Assembly: GCA_027924645.1 (NCBI GenBank)
Contig: BSBN01001759.1
Coordinates: forward strand, 285,823 to 349,822
Direction of reading: 5' to 3'
Origin: Cunninghamia lanceolata
Taxonomy: Eukaryota; Streptophyta; Pinopsida; Cupressales; Cupressaceae
DNA length: 64,000 nucleotides
The notes under the pieces were generated by a model. The model was not told where the DNA came from, did not search any database, and saw nothing but the letters and a program-made list of their open reading frames with translations. Positions 46,623-58,450 of this stretch are shown piece after piece (within the stretch, counting starts at the first letter, position 1; the number at the start of each line of letters is the position of its first letter). Position numbers and translations under genes: made by a program.

Positions 46623-46874
46623 TTTTTTTTTTTAAAAATTGATTGGTATGCACTGATTATTTAGGCTAGCACCACACCAATGGAGGTCACAAGGGTGACC
46701 TCATCTCTATCCACATATTCAACTTAGACCACTTATTCAACATAGAGGCCACAATGGAAGTCCAAGAGCCACAACTTGGAATTCCAACTATAGATGTCAC
46801 TTGGGGGATTCGAACTTGGATCTCCATCTTGAGAACCTTATGGCCTTGCCATTTAAGCACAACCCCTTTGACTA
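46623..46874 (-). mobile_element. SINE (minus) with perfect 16-bp target-site duplication
   Basis: TAGTTGCTCAATGTAT occurs at 46607-46622 and 46875-46890. On minus the 252-bp body begins with a tRNA-like head: TGTGCTTAAATGG (A-box region) and AGTTCGAATCC (B-box, one mismatch to consensus). It ends in an A-rich tail, seen as the T-run at 46623-46634. This is the clearest SINE in the window. Confidence 0.9.
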
Positions 46875-47903
46875 TAGTTGCTCAATGTATCTTTACAAAT
46901 GAATAAAACATTCTATTTATTGTGCCCATTTATAGTTTTGCATGTGAGTTTATCCCTGTCTTTCTGTTTGCATGTGCGACCTTGATTTATGCATGTGGGG
47001 CTGGTTAATCCTTTTAGGCAACTTTTGAACTTTTGTAGATCAATGATCATGCAGATCTTTGCCTTTCATTGCTGAAGATGTCTATTTGTTCCATTTGATA
47101 ATTAAATAATGTGTAGTCAGTCTTATGCAAACATGGAGACCTTTTTTAGCACATCACCTATTAAACTAGGTTTTAATTTTCAGTTCTTCTTTCTCCCCTT
47201 TCCCTAGAAGGTGAATTTAAGAGTTCACTGAAAATCCAACAAAGAGTTGGCTTCTCAATCCTAGAGGTTTTCCTATAAACTATGGTCCACGTTTGTAGGC
47301 TTCCTGTGCTTGGTGTTCACACAAGCATAGGTTTGCACAAGAGTGCAAATCTAAACATCAACAATTTTTGGCATGCCCAATGGGACATGAGTCAAAAGAC
47401 CTTGGTCAATGTCTTGTTTTATTGAATCTTTGTTCTACATTTTGTGATTTTAGTGATAAATCACAAAAATATTAGCTCACAAGAGCATGCATCTTCCACT
47501 TGGTGACTCTGTTGGGCAAAGAATCCCGCATCTTCATCTTTGTAGATCATGGTCAATCCTAATTTGTATATGCATCTCAATATATCAATGAGAAATTTTC
47601 CATTTGCACCCTGAGACTATGGTGGACCATTGCAACAACAATAATGGTGTCAAATTGCTATGTCAACATTGAAGGCATTACCTCTCTTTTACATAGATGG
47701 CTCTATTTCTCCTTTAGATCATATCTAAGATGTTGCAAATTTGTGCAACATTCACAATATTATTGTTCAAAATGTGACCATTTGATTGCTTGCTTCATTT
47801 CTCAAGGGTAAAGCACCTGAATGGTTCATAACTCTAGAGCTTGGTCCAATTACAAGTTAGGATCAACTTGGTGATATTCTTTTCAATCACTTTTAAGAGA
47901 AGG

Positions 47904-48925
47904 TGTTAAGAAAAGTGTCTCAACCTTGCAACTTTGAAATATTACTATTCTTCCCAGTTTTGGTCTTTTTGAACACCCTTTATCTTGGATAATGGTCTGA
48001 AACTTTCAAAGTTTCCAAATGTTTCCAAACGAGCTAAAAATAATGAGACTTACTATTTTTAGTAAGTCCTTCAATTGAGCTCAGATTGATCTAAATTTTT
48101 TTCCAGAAGGTGTGGAACAGCTAAGTGAACATCTCGAATGAGTTTCATCTCAAGATCATATTTGGATCACGAGATATTAAAGTTTCTATTTTTTTGAAAC
48201 TGTCAGAAAAAAGTTTTGAACTCAATTACCGGAATTGAAACTTCTCTAAACATCCCAAAAATTGTCATAACCCACGTAGCCTGTTATAAAGTGATAAATC
48301 TCTTCACGATCTTTCCGATGCATTAAACAGTTCGTCAATCAAACGCTTGGATCAAAAGTTATGACCTCCGGAAGTTGGACCTTTTATTTTTGAGAAATGT
48401 AAAAACGTGTTGGACAAATAAAAGAGCTGTAAAGGGGAGAGTTACACGTGTTGATGTGTGCTTTGGCACATCACAAGGCATCTTTGATTGGAGATAATTT
48501 GGGTGCCATTTTTGGGTGGTTTTCGCTCATGGTTTTGTAATTACCGTTGGCGGTGTACTGTATTGTATCTCCTATATATCAGGAGCTGGAGATGGAGTTT
48601 GTGTGTAAGAATCTTATAGATGTCGAGGTACGTCCTGGATCTCTAGTTGGATATACTCCTGTAAAAGCTTGCTCTGCAAGTATATTGTAATCTTCTTGAT
48701 TCCTGAATAATATATTGGGCAGCTTTGGAGTGTGGGGTTTTTTACTTGAAAGGGTTTTCCCCATGTATATCTTGTGTTGTGAGTTTTGTGTTTGCATTTG
48801 GAAGTTGTTATTATCTTTCTGTCAATGTGCATCTTAATCTGTAATTGTAAAAGTTGAAATTTGCATAAATTTTTCCTCAGTAGATCAGTGTAGGGAGCGT
48901 TTTCCGCGTACCTTGCTTCCTTTTA
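47904..48925 (+). repeat. Copia 5' LTR (1022 bp)
   Basis: It starts TGTTAAGAAAAGTG and ends ..CTTCCTTTTA, where the 3' LTR ends CTTCCTTTCA; the terminal CA has decayed. A relative of this LTR stands alone at 3089-4137. Confidence 0.9.
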
Positions 48926-48927
48926 GT

Positions 48928-48942
48928 CGGTATCAGAGCCTG
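48928..48942 (+). other. Copia primer-binding site (initiator Met tRNA type)
   Basis: CGGTATCAGAGCCTG, two bases after the 5' LTR, matches the plant initiator-methionine tRNA 3' end complement (TGGTATCAGAGC) with one change at the first base. Confidence 0.8.
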
Positions 48943-49045
48943 ATCACCTTTGGTTCTAGTTGTTGGGTAGAGAGTTTTTTGACTTGATCTTCATTTGAGT
49001 GGGAGCTTGTGTAGAGGATTTTGAAATCTTTGTTGCAGGTAAGAG

Positions 49046-49900
49046 ATGGCGAGCACATCTGGGAGGTTTGAGATAGAGAAGTTTAATGGCAGTAATTTCA
49101 CGTTGTGGAAACTCAAAATGGAGGACATGCTTGTAGATTGGGATTTATGGGAAGCCGTATCTGATATAAAACCAACGGCAATGTCTTAAGAAGACTAGGA
49201 TCTCAAAGATCAAAAAGATAAGGGTTTGATAAGACTCTGTTTGGCTGATTCAGTGCTCCTGAATATCCATGAAGAGAAGATTGCTAAGGAACTTTGGAAG
49301 AAGCTTGGAGATGTTTATCAGGCTAAATCCCTGGTGAACAAGTTATTCCTGTGAAAGAAATTGTATTCTTTGAAGATGGAAGATGGAGGATCTGTCACTG
49401 ATCACCTGAATACATTCAATATGCTTGTTGCCCAGTTGACTTCTGTTGGTGTGAAGATGGAGGAGGAGGATCAATGTATGACATTATTGTGTTCCTTACC
49501 AGATTCGTGGGACCACCTTGTTATGGCCATTGCGAGTACCACTACCACCTTCAAGATGGATGAAGTGGTTTCTTCACTGTTGTCTAAAGAGATGCGGAGA
49601 AAGATTTCTGAATCAGCTAAGGAGGCTCTTGTGGTTTGTGGTACATCTAAAGAGAAGGGAAAGAAAAAGGATAAGAAGAAGGAAGAAAAAGGAAGATCCA
49701 AATCCCATGGGAGATCGAAGTCTCCTGGAAAGTCCAAGGCCCTGTGTTGGAACTGTGGCAAACCTGGTCACTTTCGTAAGGAGTGCAAGGAGGAGAAAAA
49801 GAAAAAGAAGAATTATGATTCAGATTTTGACAAGTCCTCTCAAGATGAAGGAGAAGCATTTGTCGCTGCCTTGGCAATGCATGCATCTGAGAATGTGTGA
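49046..49900 (+). pseudogene. Copia gag (nucleocapsid) with stops
   Basis: The frame from ATG 49046 reads MASTSGRFEIEKFNGSNFTL, a standard Copia gag start. It continues through the UBN2-type capsid region (SLPDSWDHLVMAIAST), a Lys-rich basic stretch and the zinc knuckle CWNCGKPGHFRKEC (CX2CX4HX4C, about 49745-49786). Stops occur near 49188, 49197, 49350 and 49898. The last one separates gag from the protease motif that follows directly. Confidence 0.88.
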
Positions 49901-52900
49901 CTTATTGACTCTGGTGCATCTTTTCACATGACCTCGCATCAGGGCTGGTTTTTGAAGTATGAAGAATATGATAGTGGAAAGGTGTACTTGGGTGATGATT
50001 CTCACTTGGATATTGTTGGCCGTGGAAAAGTCTTGATTCGATTCCCTGATGGACGAGTAAAGGGAATCAATGGTGATCTGGATATCCCTGGTTTGACACA
50101 AAACCTTCTTTCTGTAAGTAAATTGAATGATGTGGGTGTGCAGGTTGTTTTCTCGAATGGAGGATGCAAGATGACTAGAGGATCTATGGTGTTGGCTAAG
50201 GGTGTTCGGATTGGCACTTTGTTTCAGCTTGATGCATGTGCAGTTCAGTGCAATAGTGCCTCTGTTTCCAAGAAGAGAGCTTTAGAGTCTTCATCCTTGC
50301 CATTGGAACCAATAGCCAAGAAGATTGTTGCATCTACTTCTGATGGTTGTGCTTTCTAGGTACCTAAGGGTGCTCATTCTATGGAGATAAAACTTCCAAC
50401 TGAGAAGACAATTTTATGGCACCAAAGGCTTGGTCACATTGGTGAAAAGGGTTTGAGGACCTTGAAGAATAAAAATCTTGTTGAGGGTATGAATGATTGT
50501 AACCTTGAATTTGATTTCTGTGAACATTGCATTTATGGAAAATAAAACCATGTTCAGTTTTATTCTAGTTCTCACAAATCTTCTGAGGTATTGGACTTGA
50601 TTCATTCTGATGTGTTTGGTCATGTTAATTTTCCTTTTATTTCAAAATCTATTTACTTTGTTTCATTCATTGAAGATTATAGTAGAAGGACATGCGTGTA
50701 TTTCCTTAGAAGTAAATTTGAAGTCTTTAATAGATTCAAAGAGTTCAAAGCTTTTGTAGAGAATTAAAAGGAGAGAAAGATTAAGCGTTTGAGGACTGAC
50801 AACGGTGGTGAGTTTTGTTCAACACATTTCCACAAGTTCTTTAAAGAACAGTGGATTGAGAGGCACAAGACAATTCCGTATACCCCTCAGCAGAATGAAT
50901 TTGCAGAGAGGATGAATAGAACATTGATGGAGAGGGCACAAAGTATGCTAAGTGGAGTTGGTCTTGAACAAAAGATTTGGGCCGAAGCTATTGCTACCGC
51001 TTGTTACCTGGTTAACAAGTTTCCTACATCAGCGCTTGTTGATAAGACACCTATGGAGGTATGGTCTGGTAAAAAGCCTTCATTAAGACACATTCGAGTA
51101 TTTGGTTGTGAGGCATATGCACATGTGCCTAAGGAGAAGAGGTCTAAGTTGGAGAACAAGACTGTAAAGTGTATCTTCATTAGTTATGGCATCGATGTGA
51201 AAGGGTACAAGATTTGGGATCCAGTAGCTGAGAGAGTTCTGTATAGCAGAAGTGTGATCTTCAGAGGGCTCAATCCTTCTTCTATTGTCTTGCAACTAGA
51301 CAAAGAAGAGAAGAAAGATGATGTGGTTCAACTTCCTTCCACCCTTGAGAAAGTTGAACCAAAAACATCTATTGGACCTGATAATGAGGAAAGCTCTAGT
51401 AGCTCTGAAAGTTCAGAAGAAGATGAAGAACCTCAACCTCAACCTTTAAGGAGGTCCATGTGGATAAGGCAACAACCTAATAGGTTTGGTTATTCATTGC
51501 ATGATTCTAGTTGTATTTTTTCTTTAATTTCTAACACTGATGAGCCTAGAACTGTGAAAGAGGCTATGGGTATGAAAGATGTAGGTTCCTAGAAGGAGGC
51601 CATGGAAGAGGAGATGGCTTCTTTGGAAAAGAATAATACTTAGGACTTGGTACCCTTGCCTAAAGGATGAAAACCTGTTGGATGCAAATGGGTGTTAAAA
51701 AAGAAATTCGGTGTAGATGGCAGTGTTGAGAAATATAAGGCTAGATTGGTTGCGAAGGGGTATTCTCAGGTGGAGGGAATTGACTATGGTGAGATTTTCT
51801 CTCCCGTTGCAAAGTTGACATCTATTCGGTTCCTGTTATCTCTTGCAGCAACGTATGATCTAGAAGTGGAACAAATGGATGTGAAGACAACATTCCTTCA
51901 TGGTGACTTGGAGGAGGAAATCTATATGTCACAAGCAGAGCACTACATGGTGAAAGGTAAAGAAAATCTTGTTTGCAAGTTGAAAAAGTCTTTGTATGGT
52001 TTGAAACAGTCTCCTAGGATGTGGTACCGGAAGTTTGATGCCTTTGTGTTGAGTATTGGATTTCAAAGATCAAAATCAGATCATTGTGTTTACTACAAGT
52101 TTGACAATGATCGCATTCTCATTGTTGTATTGTATGTCGATGATATGTTACTCATTGGGAATGGTAAAAGTTTGATTTTTGATTTGAAGTCTTAGTTGTT
52201 AGCACAGTTTGAGATGAAAAATCTAGGGGTAGATCGATACATTTTGGGAATGGAAATTAGAAGAGACAGAGCAAACAAAAAACTTTGGTTAGGCCAGAGT
52301 AAGTATGTTAACACTGTGTTGGAGAGATTCAGTATGATGGATTGTAGACCTTTGATTATTCCTGTTACAATGGGGACACAATTATTTATTGAAGATTGTC
52401 CAAAGTCTCCTTCTGAGATAGAGGATATGAGCAGAGTTCCTTATGTTAGTGCGGTTGGCAGTTTGATGTATGCGATGGTTTGCACAAGACCAGACATTGC
52501 CCAAGTAGTGGGAGTCCTTGGTCAATTTATGGCTAATCCTGGACAGGTACATTGGGATGTAGTGAAGAGAGTGTTCAGATATTTGCGGAGTACTTTTGAG
52601 TATTCGTGGATTTATGGCTAATCCTGGACAGGTACATTGGGATGTTATCATGGTTATCTTACAGGACCTCAACATTCAATTTGTATTCGTGGATTTGTGG
52701 ATTTAGATTGGGCAGGTGACATTGATAGCAGGAGATCCACCAGTGCTTATGTGTTCACTATTAGTTGGATGAGTAAGCGACAACCTATGGTCACTTTGTC
52801 CACTACTGAAGCTAAGTACATGGCAGCAACTCATGTTTGTAAAGAAGCCATTTGGCTTAAGAGGTTGTGTTCTGATGTTGGGTTTGATGCAGGGAATATT

Positions 52901-53140
52901 ACTATTTGTTGTGACAGGTAGAGTGTCATATGTTTGGCAAAGAATCCTACTTTCCATGCGAGGACTAAGCATATTGATGCCCAGTACCATTTTGTTCATG
53001 ACATGGTAGAGGATGGGAAGGTAAACTTGGAAAAAGTTGATACTTTGACGAATGTTACAGATTCCTTGACAAAACCTGTGAGCACAGAAAAGTTCAGATG
53101 GTGTTTAGAGTCTATGGGCCTCTCGGCCCCTAGCAATTAA
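49901..53140 (+). pseudogene. Copia pol (protease, integrase, RT, RNase H) with stops
   Basis: Protease: LIDSGASFHMT directly after the gag stop. Integrase: zinc-binding LWHQRLGHIGEKGLRTL with CEHC, then catalytic-core words LIHSDVFGH, RTDNGGEF and AERMNRTL (50400-50950). Reverse transcriptase: [60 protein letters not shown] (51690-52170). RNase H: DWAGDIDSRRSTSAYVFT, LSTTEAKYMAATHVCKEAIW and ARTKHIDAQYHFV (52690-53000). In-frame stops lie near 50357, 50543, 50766, 51590, 51642, 51668, 52194 and 52919. A 35-bp duplication breaks the RT/RNase H connection near 52611. It is non-functional. Confidence 0.9.
52527..52645 (+). repeat. Displaced 35-bp direct repeat inside Copia pol
   Basis: TTTATGGCTAATCCTGGACA and the following bases occur at about 52527-52561 and again at about 52611-52645, an 84-bp offset. 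The second copy sits where the family has unrelated connecting sequence and introduces a stop (TAA, 52619-52621). Confidence 0.85.
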
Positions 53141-53194
53141 ATTATGGTGTTGATACTCCCTTTGCTCTTGCAAGGTGTTCGACAAGTGGGAGAA

Positions 53195-54213
53195 TGTTAA
53201 GAAAAGTGGCTCAACCTTGCAACTTTGAAAGATTACTATTTTTCCCAATTTTGGTCTTTTTTAATACCCTTTATCTTAGATAATGGTCTAGAACTTTCAA
53301 AGTTTCCAAAAATTTCCAAACGAGCTAAAAATAGCAAGACTTACTATTTTTAGTAAGTCCTTCGATTGAGCTCAGATTGACCTAAGTTTTTTTCTAGAAG
53401 GTGTGGAATAGCTAAGTGAACATCTCGGGTGAGTTTCATCTCAAGATCATATCTGGATCACGAGATATTAAAGTTTCTATTTTTTGAAACTGCCATAAAA
53501 AAGTTTTAAACTCAATTACTAGAATTGAAACTTCTCTAAATGTCCCAAAAATTGTCATAACCAACATAGCCAGCTATAGGGTGATAGATCTTTCACAAGC
53601 TTTTCGACGCATTAAACGGTTCGTCAATCGGACACCTGGATCAAAAGTTATGACCTTCGGAAGTTGGACCTTCTATTTTTGGGAAATGTAAAAAACGTGT
53701 TGGACAGATAAAGAAGCTATAAAGGGGAGAGTTACATGTGTTGGTTTGTGGTTTGGAACATCACAAGGCATCTTTGATTGGAGGTAATTTGGGTGCCACT
53801 TTTGGGTGGTTTTAGCTCATGGTTTTGTAATTACCATTGGCGGTGTACTATATTGTATCTCATATATATCAGGAGCTAGAGATGGAGTTTGTGTCTAAGA
53901 ATCTTATAGATGTCGAGTTACCTCCTGGATCTCTGGTTGGATATACTCCTTTAAAAGATTGCTCTGCAAGTATATTATAATGTTCTTGATTCCTAAATAA
54001 TATATTGGGCGACTTTGGAGTGTGGGGTTTTTTACCTGAAAGGGTTTTCCCCATGTATGTCTTGTGTTGTGAGTTGTGTTTGCATTTGGAAGTTGTTATT
54101 ATCTTTCTGTTAATGTGCATCTTAATCTGTAATTGTAAAAGTTGAAATTTGCATAAATCTTTCCTCAGTAGATTAGTGTAGGGAGCGTTTTCCGCGTACC
54201 TTGCTTCCTTTCA
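53195..54213 (+). repeat. Copia 3' LTR (1019 bp)
   Basis: It starts TGTTAAGAAAAGTGG after the purine-rich AAGTGGGAGA and ends CTTCCTTTCA, followed by the GAAGG duplication. It differs from the 5' LTR by scattered substitutions and a few small indels. Confidence 0.92.
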
Positions 54214-55317
54214 GAAGGAAGATACTGACTTACTCCTTTAGCATTTCATGACAATCAAGACACTTCCTATAGAATGTATGCATGACTTCACCTCACAATT
54301 TCACAAAGATAGGAAGAGATTCTAGGCCAATGTTCGCCCACCTCCAGGTTTTGCATTTTTATACTTCCTAAAAGTTTTAAATTCTAAAATTTCAATTATG
54401 ATTCAAATTTTAGGTGGCCAATCTCTCCTCAAATCATATCATTTGGGTATCCAAGCCAAGAAAAACCTCGTAGAAGCTAGGAAATTGCCTCCCATACTCA
54501 CAAGATCATTGTTTCTTAATGGAAATACCTCTTCCCAAGCTACCCAAAATGACCAAATGCATACTTTTAGCTCACTACCCACCCTCCCCATTGAGTTTGT
54601 TAGGCCTAGTGAGATGAATGAAGTAAGAAGTTTGATAGGTCATCTCTCCCATGAGCTCATGAAGTTTTAAAATTAGTCCATTAAACAAAGTGAGCAATAT
54701 TTTATGCCTCCATAACTTTTAGAACAAATTTGATTGTATCCTCTTGTCAACACCTTATCTCCTCTTACACAAGAAGTGCAAATCCCTAGATTTAACCACT
54801 ATATCCCTTGTCCCTCTCCAACCCTAGTGCTTCCAAAGATCAAATTTGAGAAAAAAATTGTAGAGGATCAAGTTTTCTATCAAATGGATATAGCAGATTG
54901 CTATAATAGGCAAATGAATGTCAGAAATCAATGTTGTGAGAAGGAGATTGCCACTATTCATACAAGTTTTCTAGTAGATCATGAGCATAATATGCATGCA
55001 GAAAGCATGAAGTCATATACATCTTTGAGCCCTTTGAGTTTTGTCTCATTTGAAGACTTTTCTCATGTTTTTTATGGGATAGATAAGAGAGAAATGTAGT
55101 TGACACATGAGAAAAATCTTCAATTACTGAGAGATAAGCTTGCACAATATCATCTAGAGGTGGAATCAAATGAGAGAGAAGTTGAAGAATTCTTAGATGA
55201 TGATTTATTGGTTGTTTTAAAGGATGAAGATTACTCAGATGATGATGGAGCGTCTTTATCTCCTTCAAAGGAAGAGGTTTGACAAGAAATTATTAGAGAA
55301 CCTACAAAGAGTGATAT

Positions 55318-55712
55318 TTGTTAGATTTGATAAAGATTATGCAATCCTAAATCTATCCAAGAACAATAAAGCAATAAGATGACAATAAATTCAATGTGAA
55401 AACAATGAAAATAACAACATTCTAATATTTGTATTCAAGGTATGTGTAAATGAAAGGAAACAACTGCAATATATAATCTTATAGTTTCCAAATCTGATGA
55501 TGATGATGATGATGATGATGAAAAGATAGAAAACCAAAAAACAAGGGATTTCCATCTAAGTATTCAAATCCAAGAGGATAAGGAAAAAGTAGAATCCCAT
55601 AAAAGAAAGAAAATATATGCGAGATCATTATATCCTATCCTACCTAAGTAATAAAAATAAACTACTTAAGCAAAACTTAATATAATAGGTGTAATAATTA
55701 ATTACACCAACA
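55318..55712 (-). repeat. Probable LTR relic (minus)
   Basis: On minus it starts TGTTGGTGTAATTAATTA, preceded by the purine tract CTCAAGGGGG (55713-55722), and ends ..CAAATCTAACA. That is the look of a 3' LTR of a minus-strand Copia-like element. A (GAT)n run lies at 55495-55520. No flanking duplication was identified. Confidence 0.4.
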
Positions 55713-58450
55713 CCCCCTTGAGTGCAATTGAGGTAATAAAGAAATGGGTAGCAACAAGACAAGCCATGTTAGGCACCCATGTACAATATGAAAGAACCCT
55801 AATATACAAAGACTGTACCCTCGGATGTAGAAAAGAAAAAACTTGTAGAACAAAATTTCATCTAAATTGAGGTATGAAAAGGAGGACAAGATAGCCCCCT
55901 AGAAGTAATAATGTCTTGAAATCCTTGCAAGATAAGGCGCATGTGTGCCTCCACAAAGGAAAGAGAGAAAGTCAATGCAAAATGTCATATGATGAATGTT
56001 ATAGTAGGGCTCTTTACAACAAATGATGCATCTCCCTTTCAAAAGAAAGAAACCTCAACCTATCAAACTATTAAATTCCCACTCACATGGAATGTAGGAA
56101 GGAATCACAATGTATGGTTCTAGAAGTTGTTAATGTGTCTTGATACCAATGTTGAATTGTGACTATACCATACAATATTTGAGAACAATGACCATGAAAG
56201 TGTGAGACCTGCCTTGATGTGAATCAGAGTGTGTCAAGGTAGTAGTATGACATGGCAAACATAGAACAAGAGGATCTAGAATAGAAGATGTGTCTTTGTG
56301 TGAGTTGTCATCAAGGAGAAGACATATTTCCGTAATGTCGTCATTAAGATCTAGAATGTGAGATTTTACAAACAATTGATGTATGTTTTATAAGTAGATA
56401 TCTTGATGATCAAGAAGACAAGTGTTGACCTATTAAAGAGAATTTGAAGTAGCATATAGAGAGGCTCTTAGATATTTGTCAATGTAATAGGTAGAGGTGG
56501 CATAATAATTGCCAATGCTAGAAATGTAGGAGGAGGAGAAGAAATAGGAGATGCCTCTATGTCATCTGGATGTTCAAGACTTTCCTAATAAGTAAGTTCC
56601 TATTTAGTATCAATGTCCTTAGAAAAACCAAGGGGAAGAAGTATGCCCATAGCAAGATCATCTAGGAATGGAGGTTCATTGGGATCTCTATACATTTCCT
56701 ATAGTGTGGTCCAAAGAGTGCAAAGGCACTCAATGTGTGATAGAGCCCTCGATGTGTGGTTGCCAACACTAAGACTGATTAATCCTAAGACATGATCATT
56801 TCTATTTCTCTATGTAGATTTCTACTGGAATGAGTACTTAGTTTAGGAATAAGCCCATATAGATGTGGCAAGAGATGAATCCATTAGCAATGCTTTAGAA
56901 TGCCATCAACCTAGGACTTATAGTTTCCTTCTTCTAAGGTAATGACAGAGGGCTGATTTGTTATACTTATTAGCGACTTAACAAATTTGAAGCTTTATAT
57001 GAGTTCATTGATTACAAATGCCTATGTGTGAAGCCTCCCAGGACTTGTACATTAAATGACACATTATAAATTGAGTGTGTTATTTAACAACCCCTCCAAA
57101 TTGCTCAATTTTGACATCCTTATTAAGTAGTGTGTGTGGCACTTTATAATTTAGTGTGATTACAAGACTTGTTATGTTTTCTAGAGTTTTACAATGTCAA
57201 TGGGGATTACAAAGATGAAAGTACAATCAAATTACACTAAAATAATGAATAGTCTACACCAATGTATAGTGCTAAAAAAATATTATTTAAAGAAAAACGA
57301 GACTCAAATTCGAGTCTGCTTGTGAAAGTTATAAGGCTTTAAATTTCTAAAAATTGTAACTGCACAACAAATTATGAGAGAAAATTTGTTTTCTGGAAAA
57401 ACCAAGTGTTGTGAGTAGAAACTGATTGCATCATTGTGAAGAGCATGAATAAATAATCCATTTCAGAAAGTGCCAAAAACCTCTGTATGGTTGAGATATG
57501 GCCTCCCAAAGGTGGCCTTTGAATCTACAAAGGCAAATGAAGAGGGAGGAATTGTTGTAGTGGTAGCTTCGTGGATTTTGGGTAGTGGACCGGTGGTGCT
57601 ATTGGTAGAGGTGACATCTGGTTGGTAGATTGGTGGCTAGATAGCGACAGATGGGCTAAGTACTGGTGGCACACCAATTGAGCCATTGGGACAATGAACA
57701 CTGGTGGCAGTTGGTGTAGATAGATACTAGTTGAGCACAATGGTCAACAAGCTAAGCAATGGCTAGAATTTTTGAGCTATTGGCAGGTGTTGTTACCATC
57801 TGTAGGGTCTTAAAACCTTGATAGGGGGGCACGTTCCTTGACACCACCACCTTCGCTATGGTAGAGGTGCAGGGTATGGGTACTTCTATACCTTGCCCTT
57901 GCACAGAGAAGTTAATGTGTTTGTTTAATTTTTTTTTGATAAATAATTGTGTGCATGTGAAAATGAACATAAGGAAATAAACTAAATTAATATTAGCCTA
58001 CTTCATTCATTAACAAATACACCTCATGATTGAGCATAAAGGAGAGCCTATAAACATGACATGAAACTATCTAATTCACCTCAAATGCAAACCTTTGTTG
58101 TGTGGATGTGCTCCTTCGATGTTTTGATGTAGGTGGCTCCTCAAATGGACATCATTACTTTGCAATTCATGGAATATATTTTTTTGATGAGGGATGAAGG
58201 GTCAAGATTAATTGGAGAGATCAATGGATGAGATTTCTTGATATCTCTCAAGCATGGAGAGCTTTCCAAGTGGCTTGATTTGGTTGGGTGGATGAGGGAT
58301 GTCCTTGAATGAAGGAGGACTCAAGGGTGGAAAAGCAAGTTGGAAAAAGGAGATGGTGAGGATCAAGTGAGGACAAAAAGGACCCTTTGTACAAAGGACA
58401 TGACCATGCCTTTGTAAGAGGTCCATGTGGGCTTGTACAAAGGCCATACC
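55713..58450. other. Degraded retroelement sequence, no gene
   Basis: A minus-strand primer-binding-like TTGGTATCAAGAC sits near 56136-56148 next to TGTTGAATTGTGAC. Another purine-rich tract followed by TGTTAAATAACAC on minus lies near 57080-57105. They suggest remains of one or two minus-strand LTR elements. Open frames are short and unassigned, including a Leu/Pro/His-rich minus frame at 57525-57740. Confidence 0.35.

Larger units (their letters stand above)
47904..54213 (+). mobile_element. Complete but dead Ty1/Copia LTR retrotransposon (6310 bp)
   Basis: GAAGG flanks the element at 47899-47903 and 54214-54218. Order: 5' LTR 47904-48925, primer-binding site about 48928-48942, gag from ATG 49046, protease, integrase, reverse transcriptase and RNase H to 53140, a purine tract just before 53195, and the 3' LTR 53195-54213. 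The integrase-before-RT order is diagnostic of Copia. At least ten in-frame stops and a small internal duplication disable it. The LTRs are alike but visibly diverged, so the insertion is not recent. It sits inside a Gypsy-type gag relic. Confidence 0.93.
47362..55282 (+). mobile_element. Gypsy-type gag relic, interrupted by a Copia element
   Basis: Near 47360 an LTR-like end (..ACATCAACA) is followed by TTTTTGGCATGCCCAATGGG, the usual form of a plant Gypsy primer-binding/leader boundary. Decayed gag text follows in plus frames: LFYIDGSISPLDHI and GKAPEWFITLELGP, up to 47898. After the Copia insert it continues as EDTDLLL, FMTIKTLPIECMHDFTSQFH, GIQAKKNLVEARKLPP and an acidic end at 55282. Removing the Copia and one GAAGG copy gives a continuous frame (NHF-stop-EKEDTDLLL). 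Several stops are present, and no pol domain is recognised. Confidence 0.6.
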
